NCBI RefSeq assembly: GCF_002909255.1
Contig: NZ_PIOB01000003.1
Coordinates: forward strand, 1 to 64,000
DNA: 64,000 bases
Direction: 5' to 3'
Source: Arenibacter hampyeongensis
Lineage (GTDB): Bacteria; Bacteroidota; Bacteroidia; Flavobacteriales; Flavobacteriaceae
Shown: positions 34,299 to 43,773 of the stretch, piece by piece
Numbering within the stretch: the stretch's first letter is position 1
Layout of the letters: the number at the start of each line of letters is the position of its first letter
Position numbers and translations under genes: made by a program
The notes under the pieces: generated by a model
Databases searched by the model: none
What the model was told of the DNA's origin: nothing
What the model saw: the letters and a program-made list of their open reading frames with translations, nothing else

Positions 34299-37200
34299 TT
34301 AAAATGTTATACCAATTTTAAAACCAACTGGGACAACCCATGGATCTACATTATAGCGTTCAATACCTTGCTTAAACTGAGTACCCCGCTTATCCTGTCC
34401 GGCTTCTGCCTGATAGGCTCTTTCCGGATCAACTCCGAAAGATGAGTCTTTGGTCCACAACATTATATTCCTACTATACACGGATAGGTTTACATTGTCC
34501 AGACCTGCTTTTTCAACAAACTTACGAGGCAAGTCATACCCGAGTGATATCTCCCTTAATTTTATATAATCCGCATCGAACATGTGTGGCGTTCCAAAAT
34601 CCCAAGCATTGGCTACAGAGAACGGAATAAAAGCCGTTCCATCCAAGCCCAGATTTTCATTTTCCAATATAAAATTACCATTTTCATCATGATATCCCAC
34701 TACTCCAGCATTGAAAACCCCGTCATAAACAACCGTTCCAGAAAAGGCCTCGGGAAATCCTCCTTCACCTGGAGGGCCACCGATAGAAATAAAGTTTTCT
34801 CCATAAAGTAAAAGATCTGCATTATCCAGCACCCATTGCTTCAATTCGGGCCCGGTCTCATTTATTCCCGGATCGATCAAGTTATCCAACAGCTGTTGAC
34901 TATAACCATCCTCAGTCATGTATCTTGAGGTTTGTGACATATATTGCCCACCGGAACGCCAATCGAAGGTCATGTTCAAGGTAAAATTCTTATAAGAAAA
35001 ACTGGACTGTAATCCCATAACAAAATCAGGGTTATAGTTTCCTACCTTTACCCTTTCCTCTTCCGCAAGCCATTCTGCATCTTCACCTTCACCCAACATA
35101 GGGTATCCGAAATATGGTGAATTGGCATCGGTCACCCTTTGAATCTTGGGAGAATACAAGTTCCCGACCAAACCGTCTTCACCTGTGGCCGCATTGGCTA
35201 CATACCCTCTGGATACACTTTTGTTCTCACTCCAAAACTCAATATAATCCACACCATCGGCAAGGGCCAAAACTTTTGATTCATTGGTAGTAAAGTTAAC
35301 ATTCAAATCCCAATTAAAATTTTCTGTTCTTATAGGGGTAACGCCTAAGGAAAGTTCGTAACCCTTACTTTCCAAAACTCCTGCATTTATACTAACACTA
35401 CCATAACCAGATGATCCTGGAATAGGTACGCTAGGTACAATTTGATTTTTATTTTCAACAGTGTAATAAGTTCCCTCAAAACGGAACCTATTGTTAAACA
35501 TGGTCAAATCCACACCAAATTCTTTTGAAGTGGCTTCTTCCGGCTCCAAGGTCGGCGTACTTAATCCTCCCGGAGCACTGTAAAGAATCGCATTGTCCCA
35601 TTGTCCTGCATTGTTATAATAAGCACCAAGTTGATAGGGACTGGTATCGTTACCTACTCTGGCCCATCCACCCCTCAGCTTAAATAGATCAACCTTAGGT
35701 ATGTCCACAATTTCGCTTAACAAAAAGCTCAGGGAAGCCGATGGATAAAAATAAGATCTGTTATCAACAGGCAATGTACTTGACCAATCGTTCCTTGCGG
35801 TAACGTCCAAATACAACATATCCTTAAAACCAAAATTACCCAAAGCATACACACTATTAATTCCACGTTCGCTCATGAAACTGGAATACACCAAAGCCGT
35901 TGGGGCAATATTACTTATGGTAAATAGGTCTGGCACAACAAGACCTACCCGAGAGGCTGCAGAATTACTAATCCCAGAACTCTTTTGGTACATAAGATTG
36001 CCACCTCCAGATATTGACATATCAAAATCTCCGAATTCCTTCGAAAAAGTTGCCAATAGATCCACATTAGTTTCCACCCCATCGGTTTTAGAAATACCAT
36101 AAGTACCATTATTGGTTTCACCACTGTAACCTGGCGACATTTTAGTTTCCTGGGTCTGATTGGAGCTATTGAGGTTATAACTTGTCCTTATATTAAATGA
36201 AGGGGATAATTTCCAATCCAATGCCATATTCCCGAATATTCTATATCTAGAATAACTATTATTCACCTCGTTGGCCAAGAAATATGGATTATTATAGTCA
36301 CTTGAAAGGCTTAAAACATCGGTACCGGGCAAATCGTAATCCTTAATGCTCAGTATATCAATATTGGCAGGCATGGCATAAGCCCATTGCAATGGATTTG
36401 CCCCCCTGTTGGATGCCGGTCTATTGTCGGCAAAGCTATGTACCACATTAACATTGGTAGTTATTTCCAATTTATCGTTTAAATTGGACGAGGCTGACAA
36501 TGAGAAACTGTTTCTGTTCACATCAGAGTTGGGAACCAAACCAGTATTTTCCATATTGGTTACTCCCAACCTATAATTTAATGCTTTTGTACTATTGGTC
36601 ACCGTTAAACTATTGGTAGTGGTAATTCCTGTCTGTACAAAATTCTTGATATTATTGGGATACGATCTTAGTTCAGTTGGAATTGGAACACCATTGGCAT
36701 CCAAGGGCGCATTCCATTGTACCGCAAAATATCCTCGATCTAATTCAGATCCCGAATTTCCGCCAGAAAGTGCCACAGCCGGCATTAAATTACTTCCTCC
36801 CTGAGATTCCGGAGAAAATGAAAAATAACCGGATGCAAATCGGGTTTGTTGTTCCAAATATTTATAAGGAACATCAAATACTGTATTGGAAGTGAAGGAA
36901 ACCTTCATCTTTTCCTTTTCATTGGCCTTTTTCGTGGTAATCAAAACCACCCCATTACCAGCACGCGAACCATATAAAGCGGCTGCACTTGGTCCTTTCA
37001 AGATACTGACATTCTCTATGCTATTGGGATCCAAATCCGAAATAGCATTACCATAATCCACTTTGTTATCGTTACCAAAACCACCAATGTTGTTTACCGA
37101 GTTGGCAATGGGAACCCCATCCACAACAAATAAGGGTTGGTTGTCAGAACTTAACGAGATTGCCCCCCTTATAACCATACTTACCGAAGAACCTGTTCCT

Positions 37201-37700
37201 CCCGTAGAATTTAAGGTTACACCAGCTACCTTACCGGACAACGAATTTAAGACATTCTCCTGGGCAACCCTGGTCAATTCTTCCCCTGCAACATTTTCAA
37301 CGGAATACCCCAAAGATTTATCGGCACGTTTAATTCCCAAAGCCGTTACCACCACCTCGTCCAAGGCTTGGGCACCTGGCTCTAAGGTTACATTAATAGA
37401 AGTTCTTCCATTCACCGTCACCTCCTGGGCTTCAAAACCTATATAGGAAAAAACAAGGACACCATTCCCATTGGGAACATTTATACTATAATTTCCATCA
37501 AAATCCGATGATACTCCCTGAGTGGTTCCTTTTAATACAACACTGACCCCCGGCAAAGGCATTCCATCTTCTGAGGACGTTAAGTTACCCGATACCATAT
37601 GCTGAACAGATTGGCCCATTACCGATGCTGAGCAGAATACCAACAACATCAAGGACAATTGTCCAAGGCTCTGTATTTTATTTTTTAAATATGTGTTCAT
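34299..37700 (-). CDS. SusC/RagA family TonB-linked outer membrane transporter (upstream pair)
   Basis: An 1133-residue TonB-dependent transporter with a signal peptide (cut near VMGQ, about 30). A carboxypeptidase-D-like domain follows (VSGNLTSSEDGMPLPGVSV), then a plug with LDEVVVTALGIKR, LSGKVAGVTLNSTGG, VIRGAISLSSDNQPLFVVDG and VSILKGPSAAALYGSRAGNG, and a long barrel ending VVPVGFKIGITF. The LGIKR-type plug start is typical of transporters paired with SusD-like_2 proteins, which is what follows here. It comes 48 bases after the PKD lipoprotein gene, so the three form one operon. Confidence 0.97.
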   Translation of the reverse strand: MNTYLKNKIQSLGQLSLMLLVFCSASVMGQSVQHMVSGNLTSSEDGMPLPGVSVVLKGTTQGVSSDFDGNYSINVPNGNGVLVFSYIGFEAQEVTVNGRTSINVTLEPGAQALDEVVVTALGIKRADKSLGYSVENVAGEELTRVAQENVLNSLSGKVAGVTLNSTGGTGSSVSMVIRGAISLSSDNQPLFVVDGVPIANSVNNIGGFGNDNKVDYGNAISDLDPNSIENVSILKGPSAAALYGSRAGNGVVLITTKKANEKEKMKVSFTSNTVFDVPYKYLEQQTRFASGYFSFSPESQGGSNLMPAVALSGGNSGSELDRGYFAVQWNAPLDANGVPIPTELRSYPNNIKNFVQTGITTTNSLTVTNSTKALNYRLGVTNMENTGLVPNSDVNRNSFSLSASSNLNDKLEITTNVNVVHSFADNRPASNRGANPLQWAYAMPANIDILSIKDYDLPGTDVLSLSSDYNNPYFLANEVNNSYSRYRIFGNMALDWKLSPSFNIRTSYNLNSSNQTQETKMSPGYSGETNNGTYGISKTDGVETNVDLLATFSKEFGDFDMSISGGGNLMYQKSSGISNSAASRVGLVVPDLFTISNIAPTALVYSSFMSERGINSVYALGNFGFKDMLYLDVTARNDWSSTLPVDNRSYFYPSASLSFLLSEIVDIPKVDLFKLRGGWARVGNDTSPYQLGAYYNNAGQWDNAILYSAPGGLSTPTLEPEEATSKEFGVDLTMFNNRFRFEGTYYTVENKNQIVPSVPIPGSSGYGSVSINAGVLESKGYELSLGVTPIRTENFNWDLNVNFTTNESKVLALADGVDYIEFWSENKSVSRGYVANAATGEDGLVGNLYSPKIQRVTDANSPYFGYPMLGEGEDAEWLAEEERVKVGNYNPDFVMGLQSSFSYKNFTLNMTFDWRSGGQYMSQTSRYMTEDGYSQQLLDNLIDPGINETGPELKQWVLDNADLLLYGENFISIGGPPGEGGFPEAFSGTVVYDGVFNAGVVGYHDENGNFILENENLGLDGTAFIPFSVANAWDFGTPHMFDADYIKLREISLGYDLPRKFVEKAGLDNVNLSVYSRNIMLWTKDSSFGVDPERAYQAEAGQDKRGTQFKQGIERYNVDPWVVPVGFKIGITF

Positions 37701-37748
37701 AGAATAATATTGTAGTTAGTTATTTTGTTTTGATTATCCACATAAGGA

Positions 37749-38699
37749 CTATTTAACAGCCTCAAAAGTAAGCACAAGTGCGTGTGTATTGAGTGGCGCA
37801 TAATCCGGAGAGGCTGATATAAACATGATTGCCTTCAAGGTATTATCTTTAACTTCCTTTATAATCACCTTTCGCTCGTAATCTATCATTCCAAAAAACA
37901 TAGTTCCGGAAAAACTCAAGGTACTTACTCCATTATAAGTCAATGCAAAGCCAGGACCATATACAGATGATACGGTTAAATCCGTATTTTCAACATATGT
38001 AAAGGTAGCATTGGGCTCAGGGGTATAAAAGCCCGTGCACAAACCGAAATCCTGGTCGGAACTCGGATTTTTGATTCCCACCCCACCAGTAGTTAAAAAT
38101 TGATAGACCAAACCACTAAATGCAGCCCCGTCCTTTAAATCCATGGAATAATCCCCATTAAAATGGAAAGTATATTCATCCTGGTACACCTCACCCAAAC
38201 CTAAACCAGCTCCTAATATACCACCAGGAAGGGGATTAGGGGCCCCTGCAAATGGTGAAAGACTAGCATCTGCATTGGCGAAATAATCCCCAGCGGAATG
38301 CGCATTGGCTATGCGCCAAGTTTTACCATTGGTGGCAGTTGGCCCACCCGTAAGTAATATATAAGGTGTTAAATCTACAGCTAGGTCAATCTCCCTACTT
38401 ACAGAACTTCCATCTGCAGCAGTAGCCGTCAACTTCGCAGTGTAATATCCGCCCTCAGCAAAGACATGAACCGGGTTCTTTTCTGAACTTGTAGTCCCAT
38501 CTCCAAAATCCCACAACCATGAGGTTGCTTTATTGGTCAACCCTTGGAAGGCTACTTTCTTCCCGACTGTGCTCTGAAAAATATCAGCGGAAAGAGGAAT
38601 ATCTTCAGAACTGGTACTATCATCTGAACTACAAGAGGACAGGGATAGTATCATCGAAAATAAAACTCCATACAACAGTCTTAGATTTTTTTTAGTCAT
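37749..38699 (-). CDS. PKD-domain lipoprotein, first gene of the upstream susCD operon
   Basis: I use the ATG at 38699 (316 residues). A TTG two codons earlier keeps the frame open. The lipobox is LSLSSC. A PKD domain spans about 42-105 (FQGLTNKATSWLWDFGDGTTSSEKNP, given here in parts: WLWDFGDGTTSSEKNP and VFAEGGYYTAKLTATAADG). The rest contains TGGPTATNGKTWRIANAHSAG, a segment often seen in SusE/SusF-like surface glycan-binding proteins, and a beta-rich C-terminus. It is likely a surface ligand-binding protein. The position before susC is unusual, since such genes normally follow susD. The 294-base upstream region is shared with the divergent operon A. Confidence 0.82.
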   Translation of the reverse strand: MTKKNLRLLYGVLFSMILSLSSCSSDDSTSSEDIPLSADIFQSTVGKKVAFQGLTNKATSWLWDFGDGTTSSEKNPVHVFAEGGYYTAKLTATAADGSSVSREIDLAVDLTPYILLTGGPTATNGKTWRIANAHSAGDYFANADASLSPFAGAPNPLPGGILGAGLGLGEVYQDEYTFHFNGDYSMDLKDGAAFSGLVYQFLTTGGVGIKNPSSDQDFGLCTGFYTPEPNATFTYVENTDLTVSSVYGPGFALTYNGVSTLSFSGTMFFGMIDYERKVIIKEVKDNTLKAIMFISASPDYAPLNTHALVLTFEAVK

Positions 38700-38993
38700 A
38701 AACAATAGTTTTAAGTTAGTTTTTATGTAATCAAATATTAAGAATTACCAAAATCTTGTTCCAATTTGATAACCCCCAGTTAACGATATGTTAATTTTAG
38801 GACCGATTAATTACACTCTTACCAAAAATATATTTAAATTTTTCAATACAATTCAGATATATTATTAAATATGCATTATATATTAACCATTGAATTAATA
38901 AATTAATTATATTTTTGTGAAATAAGTCAATATTCTTATTAAGTTTTATGCATGCATAATAAGAGCATTTTTAACATTTAAATGTGAATATTT
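38700..38993. promoter_or_regulatory. Divergent regulatory region, PKD-susCD versus operon A
   Basis: A very AT-rich 294-base gap with a well-formed plus-strand promoter (38890-38917) and two perfect palindromes downstream of it, TTATGCATGCATAA (38946-38959) and ACATTTAAATGT (38974-38985). Both lie in what would be the leader of operon A, positions suited to repression. No exact -7 was found for the minus-strand PKD gene. Confidence 0.45.
38890..38917 (+). promoter_or_regulatory. Promoter of operon A (TTG-N17-TATTTTTG)
   Basis: TTG at 38890-38892 is followed after 17 bases by TATTTTTG at 38910-38917, agreeing with the Bacteroidota -33/-7 layout. The leader to the ATG at 38994 would be about 70 bases. 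Confidence 0.65.
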
Positions 38994-40286
38994 ATGAAAA
39001 TAAAATCTTACACATCATGTAGGGCAATATTAGATCTCTTACTTATTCCATTTTTCATCCTAGTTTCACTTAATGTCCATTCCCAACAACTAAATGTGGG
39101 TGCGGCCCAACGAATTATTACCCCCAACCCACTTATTGCGGTTTCTGGTGGTGTAGGAACTCCCAAGCCCACTACTGAAAAGAAAGGAGAATTATATGTT
39201 AGGGCCATGGTGTTGGAAAAGGGCGGGGAAAAAATAGCCATTGTTAATGTCGATAATCTCGGATGGCCGGCATCTCTTGGCAATAGGGCCAGAAAACTGA
39301 TCAAGGACATTCCGTTCAATAATATATTAATAGGAGCCACACATACCCATAGCGCTCCTGATGCCTATGCTTTTCCGGACGAAAAAGGGAATTTTGCAGC
39401 CGATTTAAAATACCTTGATTGGTGCGTGATCCAAATTGCGGATGCCGTGAATGAAGCTTCTCAAAATTTAGAACCCGCCCAACTGAAAATCGCTGTAGGA
39501 GAGGCCAAAGGAAAAATAGCGTACAATTATTACGCCCCGGAATTGTACGATCCAAGATGTGGGGTAATTCAGGCTTTGGGCACCAAGGGAAAAAATAAAG
39601 ACCGGCCTATTGTTACTTTGCTAAACTATGCCATACATCCGGAGGTAATAGGCAGCGATCGTGGAATTTTGAGTCCTGATCTCATTGGACCACTATATGA
39701 TAGAATTGAGGCAAAGACCGGTGGGATGGCCCTTTTTATGAATGGTGCCCAAGGAGGAATGGTCACTGCAGACAATAGATTGGGAAACGGCCATGAAGCC
39801 TTTGATTGGGAAGAATGTAAGCGTATCGGGAATTTGTTGGCAGATGAAGCCCTAAAAATCATTTCAACTGCTGATATCCAAGAGAACCCTGAACTATATT
39901 GTACCTCCAAACAAACCGAATTCCCTATAGATTCGGAAATGATGCGATATATTATAAATAATTCCCCTTTAAATATGGGCGACTCGGACAGTGCCGTGAG
40001 TACAACCCTGAACCTTTTAAATATTGGATCGGCCCAAATACTGACCATTCCTGGAGAAGCCCTACCCAATATAGGCTATTATTTAAAAAGAAATATGCCC
40101 ACGGAACATCCCTTCCTTTTTGGATTGACCAATGATGCATTTGGGTATATATTGACAAAAGAAGATTTTAACAGTTTTAAAAGATACGATTACGTAAGTC
40201 GCACCAGCCTAGGGGAAAAAACAGGAGAAATCCTTATCAATGACCTATTGGCCCTAATCAAAAGCAGTCCTAAACCCAAGAAGTAA
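38994..40286 (+). CDS. Neutral/alkaline ceramidase-family secreted protein (copy 1)
   Basis: A 430-residue exported protein (signal peptide to about residue 30, VHS-QQ). It follows the N-terminal domain of the neutral/alkaline non-lysosomal ceramidase family: VGAAQRIITPNP, VSGGVGTPKPTTEKKGELYVRAMVLE (in parts), and the metal-site loop LIGATHTHSAPDAY (HTHS 117-120). At the place where true ceramidases, as I recall them, have GDVSPN with the nucleophile serine, this reads MNGAQGGMVTADN. It is also shorter than classical enzymes and lacks the C-terminal Ig-like domain. It may therefore hydrolyse another amide or ester. First gene of operon A, 30 bases before the next. Confidence 0.85.
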   Translation: MKIKSYTSCRAILDLLLIPFFILVSLNVHSQQLNVGAAQRIITPNPLIAVSGGVGTPKPTTEKKGELYVRAMVLEKGGEKIAIVNVDNLGWPASLGNRARKLIKDIPFNNILIGATHTHSAPDAYAFPDEKGNFAADLKYLDWCVIQIADAVNEASQNLEPAQLKIAVGEAKGKIAYNYYAPELYDPRCGVIQALGTKGKNKDRPIVTLLNYAIHPEVIGSDRGILSPDLIGPLYDRIEAKTGGMALFMNGAQGGMVTADNRLGNGHEAFDWEECKRIGNLLADEALKIISTADIQENPELYCTSKQTEFPIDSEMMRYIINNSPLNMGDSDSAVSTTLNLLNIGSAQILTIPGEALPNIGYYLKRNMPTEHPFLFGLTNDAFGYILTKEDFNSFKRYDYVSRTSLGEKTGEILINDLLALIKSSPKPKK

Positions 40287-40316
40287 AATAATTGCTAACA
40301 TTAACAAAATATCTTT

Positions 40317-41702
40317 ATGAAAAAAATGCTTTCCCTTTTCTTAGTGATGTCCCTATTATTTATATCCTCCTGCAAGGAGAGTCCAAAAAAGCTGGTGGAA
40401 AATGTTGGCCCAGTTGAAGCGACAGTAACACCTGAAACGGCACTCCGGAGCTATCTAAACAATGCCGACCATACCTATAAATGGGAACTAAAAGAGAATT
40501 ACCCCATAGGGGATGTAACTGCCTATGAGCTCTTATTGACCTCCCAGAAATGGAGAGAACATGTGTGGAGCCATGAACTAACGGTATTGGTACCCAAGGA
40601 AGTTGCCCATGACGGGGCACTATTATTGATTACTGGAGGAAGTATAAAAGAGGGAATCCCCAATTGGTCCTCCAATGAAGATGACAAAAAGTCGATTAGT
40701 TTTGCCCAGGTAGCGGAAAAAAACAAGGCCATAGTTGCTATTGTAAGACAGGTTCCCAACCAACCGCTTTACGACGGCTTAACGGAAGATGAACTTATTT
40801 CCTTCACCCTTCACAATTACAAAAATGATAAGGACCTAACATGGCCTCTACTTTTTCCAATGGTAAAAAGTGCCGTTAAGGCTATGGATGCAGTTCAGGA
40901 ATTCACAAGTAAAAATCTGCAAAAGGAAGTTACACGCTTTACGGTAACCGGAGCTTCCAAAAGAGGCTGGACCACCTGGCTAACCGGGGCCAACGATAAA
41001 AGGGTTGAAACAATTGCCCCAATGGTAATAGACGTTTTAAATATGCCTGTTAGTTTGGATTACCAAATTACAGCTTGGAACGAGTATAGCGTACAAATAA
41101 ATGATTATATAAAATTGGAAATCCCACAAACCGTAGGAACAGAGGACGGGAAGGCCATAACCCAAATGGTAGATCCCTATTCTTATAGGACCAATTTAAC
41201 CATGCCAAAATTAATATTTATCGGAACCAATGATGAGTATTGGCCTGTAGATGCCATCAAGAATTATATCAATGATATCCCCGGTGAAAACTATATTCAC
41301 TATGTACCCAATGCCGGACATGATTTGGGAGATGGGGAACAGGCTATGCGGGCCCTAAGTGCTTTTTGGGGGAAATCGCTGAACAAGACTCCCCAGACTT
41401 CCTTGGCCTACAACCTTACAACGGACAAAACCTCGGCAACCTTAACGGTCAAAACTACCTCGGATGAACTTCAAAATGCCTATATATGGTCGGCAGATTC
41501 GTCAGATAGGGACTTTAGGGACGAAAAATGGACCTCAAAAAAAATAGATTCAAAAGACCATGACCATATTTTTCAGCAGGTGAAATTTCCAAAAAGCGGC
41601 TTCAAGGCTTTTTATATTGATTTGGAATACGCCGACCCTAATGGTGGAAAATATACCAAGAGCTCTAGAATGTATGTAGCAGACGACGATGAAATCCTTT
41701 AG
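40317..41702 (+). CDS. PhoPQ-activated pathogenicity-related (PF10142-type) lipoprotein hydrolase
   Basis: A 461-residue lipoprotein (lipobox LFISSC, C19) of the PhoPQ_related alpha/beta hydrolase family. The triad is visible: S214 in TVTGASKRGWTTWLTG, D306 in IFIGTNDEYWPVDA and H335 in PNAGHDLGDGEQAM. The C-terminal about 100 residues form a beta-rich extension. The family is named from a PhoP/PhoQ-induced Salmonella gene, but its substrate is not settled. It is more likely an esterase or peptidase acting in the periplasm or at the surface. It overlaps the next gene by 14 bases, indicating tight coupling. Confidence 0.9.
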   Translation: MKKMLSLFLVMSLLFISSCKESPKKLVENVGPVEATVTPETALRSYLNNADHTYKWELKENYPIGDVTAYELLLTSQKWREHVWSHELTVLVPKEVAHDGALLLITGGSIKEGIPNWSSNEDDKKSISFAQVAEKNKAIVAIVRQVPNQPLYDGLTEDELISFTLHNYKNDKDLTWPLLFPMVKSAVKAMDAVQEFTSKNLQKEVTRFTVTGASKRGWTTWLTGANDKRVETIAPMVIDVLNMPVSLDYQITAWNEYSVQINDYIKLEIPQTVGTEDGKAITQMVDPYSYRTNLTMPKLIFIGTNDEYWPVDAIKNYINDIPGENYIHYVPNAGHDLGDGEQAMRALSAFWGKSLNKTPQTSLAYNLTTDKTSATLTVKTTSDELQNAYIWSADSSDRDFRDEKWTSKKIDSKDHDHIFQQVKFPKSGFKAFYIDLEYADPNGGKYTKSSRMYVADDDEIL

Positions 41703-42606
41703 TAAAAAACAGGCATATTGGTTTACCGGAATTATCGCCATTCTTTTGATGCTGGCATTTACCATCATTTACGCCAGTGACACAAGCGAGAGCTTCACTG
41801 TAAGTGGATACTACGGTTATGATAAGGCAATCCCTTTAAAGGATTCCATTACAGTGTTAAAGGATACAACGGACTTTACCCTCTATCATGTAACCTACAG
41901 TAGCGTACACGACAAAAAAGTTACTGGTCTGCTAAGTATTCCCAAAAATAGCACCAAACCATTCCCCTTAATTATCCTAATGCACGGCCTAGGGGATAAC
42001 AAGAATGTAGATTACGTGGCCTATGGCAACGATCTTTTCCTTAAAAACGGTTATGCGGTGTTAAGGCTCGATTTTAGTCAGCACGGCGAACGAAAAAATG
42101 ATGTGTATGATTTTAATCTTACCGGGACCTATAAACACTGGACCAGGGACATCATTAGTCAGACCGTATTCGACTTAAGAAGGGCTGTGGATTTTATTGA
42201 AACCCGTGAAGAATTGGATGCCCAAAGAATTGGATATTATGGCATAAGTTTAGGAGGAATTACCGGTACCATTTTTTGTGGAGTGGAAGAACGTATAAAA
42301 GTCCCTGTAGTAGCGTTGGCTGGTGGGCAAATGAATCTACTATACAAAGAGAACGCTCTTTCCAAGGAAGCAAAAGATTTTGTCAGTATTGTTGAGCCAC
42401 TCAACTATGTAAAAGAGATTGCTCCACGTCCCTTCCTAATGTTAAATGCAAAAAATGATGAAATAGTACCTCCCTTAATGAGCAAACTACTCTATAATGG
42501 AGCTAAGGAACCCAAGGAAATTATATGGTACGATGCCAAACACAGGGATGCCCCTTTGGATATAATTTTCGGTGACGGACTCAACTGGTTTAAAAAATAT
42601 TTATAA
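41689..42606 (+). CDS. Membrane-anchored alpha/beta hydrolase
   Basis: A 305-residue serine hydrolase with an N-terminal anchor helix at about 11-28. The fold is of the dienelactone hydrolase/acyl esterase type: LIILMHGLGDNKNVDYV (oxyanion strand), nucleophile S187 in GYYGISLGGITG, acid in LMLNAKNDEIVPP and histidine in YDAKHRDAP. It overlaps the PhoPQ-related gene by 14 bases and precedes the deacetylase by 26. Likely substrates are ester decorations on the molecule handled by operon A; this is inference. Confidence 0.88.
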   Translation: MKSFSKKQAYWFTGIIAILLMLAFTIIYASDTSESFTVSGYYGYDKAIPLKDSITVLKDTTDFTLYHVTYSSVHDKKVTGLLSIPKNSTKPFPLIILMHGLGDNKNVDYVAYGNDLFLKNGYAVLRLDFSQHGERKNDVYDFNLTGTYKHWTRDIISQTVFDLRRAVDFIETREELDAQRIGYYGISLGGITGTIFCGVEERIKVPVVALAGGQMNLLYKENALSKEAKDFVSIVEPLNYVKEIAPRPFLMLNAKNDEIVPPLMSKLLYNGAKEPKEIIWYDAKHRDAPLDIIFGDGLNWFKKYL

Positions 42607-42632
42607 ATCTATACGTTAAAAAAATAATTAAA

Positions 42633-43646
42633 ATGAAAAAGTCTTATCCATTCTCCTTATTCCTGAGCCTTAGTATGGCTTTCTTGCTAATTAGTTGTGG
42701 GGAAAAGAAAAAAAACAACGCGGTAACAGTGGAAGAACAGCCTGTTGAAGTAGCCAAAACCTGGGCGGAAAAACTGGGATGGCCTGCCGGAAAAAAGGTT
42801 ATTATGCTGCACGCCGATGACATTGGGATGTGCCCAGAGGCCAATATAGCTGCCAAAGATCAACTGAACAATGGACACATTCAGTCCGCTGCCGTAATGA
42901 TTCCATGTCCCAATGCCGAAGAATTCATCAATTGGGCGAAGGAAAACCCAGCTATGGATATCGGACTTCATCTTACACTGACCAGTGAATGGAAGAAGCA
43001 TCGTTGGGGCCCTATAACCCCGGACGCCGAAGTCCCTGGATTATTGGACCCTGAAGATAAACTGTGGCGAAGTGTCCCTGAGGTAGTACAACACGCCACT
43101 GCCGAGGAGGTTGAAAAGGAAATAAGGGCCCAAATTGAGCAATCCATAGCATGGGGCTATAGACCAGACCATATAGACACCCACATGGGCACGTTGTTCG
43201 GCGACCCTAGCTACGTAAAGGCATATATTAAAGTTGCCCAAGAATACGGTATTCCTGCAAACATTATTGATCTTTCCGTACCTTCGGTACTAGCCGAATT
43301 CAGGGCAAAAGGATATCCTATGGATGATTCGGTCGTTAAAATGTCCGAGGCCTACACATTGCCCAAATTGGATTATTTTACAAGTGCACCAAAGGCGGAT
43401 ACTTATGAAGAAAAGCTGGATAGCTTTAAAGAATTGATAAAATCCTTAAAACCAGGTCTAACAGAAATCATTTTTCACCCTTCCGTAGATACCGATAACT
43501 TAAGAAGTATTACTGGATCTTGGCAACAAAGGATTTGGGAATCACAGATTTTTTCCGATCCGGAACTAATCAATTTCTTCAAGGAAGAAGGTATTATTTT
43601 TACCAATTGGAAAGAAATCATGAGTCGGTTCAATGCTATGAACTAA
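42633..43646 (+). CDS. YdjC/ChbG-family carbohydrate deacetylase, lipoprotein
   Basis: A 337-residue lipoprotein (LLISC, C22) of the YdjC/ChbG family. Its members remove an acetyl group from N-acetylated oligosaccharides such as diacetylchitobiose. The metal and catalytic positions are visible: MLHADDIGMCPEANIAA (HADD 60-63), MDIGLHLTLTSEW and PDHIDTHMGTLFG. A late EIIFHPSVD completes the set. Unlike cytosolic E. coli ChbG, this copy is lipid-anchored, so it acts outside the cytoplasm. It ends operon A. In this context an N-acetylhexosamine-containing glycan is a natural substrate, by inference. Confidence 0.9.
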   Translation: MKKSYPFSLFLSLSMAFLLISCGEKKKNNAVTVEEQPVEVAKTWAEKLGWPAGKKVIMLHADDIGMCPEANIAAKDQLNNGHIQSAAVMIPCPNAEEFINWAKENPAMDIGLHLTLTSEWKKHRWGPITPDAEVPGLLDPEDKLWRSVPEVVQHATAEEVEKEIRAQIEQSIAWGYRPDHIDTHMGTLFGDPSYVKAYIKVAQEYGIPANIIDLSVPSVLAEFRAKGYPMDDSVVKMSEAYTLPKLDYFTSAPKADTYEEKLDSFKELIKSLKPGLTEIIFHPSVDTDNLRSITGSWQQRIWESQIFSDPELINFFKEEGIIFTNWKEIMSRFNAMN

Positions 43647-43715
43647 AAAGAATAACCTGTTAAATATTCATAAACCAAACATACCAAGGAATTATTGGGC
43701 AACTGCTTTCCATCA

Positions 43716-43759
43716 CCAATAAACTTGTTGGTTATTGGCCAAGAATTTGCCCAAATTCT
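43716..43759. terminator. Two hairpins between convergent genes
   Basis: CCAATAA (43716-43722) pairs with TTATTGG (43732-43738), and AGAATTTG (43742-43749) pairs with CAAATTCT (43752-43759). They lie between operon A and the convergent fadL-like gene. Neither has a long T run, so function as bidirectional terminators is tentative. Confidence 0.4.
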
Positions 43760-43773
43760 CCTAAACACGATTA

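Noticed and set aside
38994-40286. Calling the three ceramidase-family proteins true ceramidases
   Set aside because: The expected GDVSPN nucleophile segment and C-terminal domain are missing, so only family membership is claimed.
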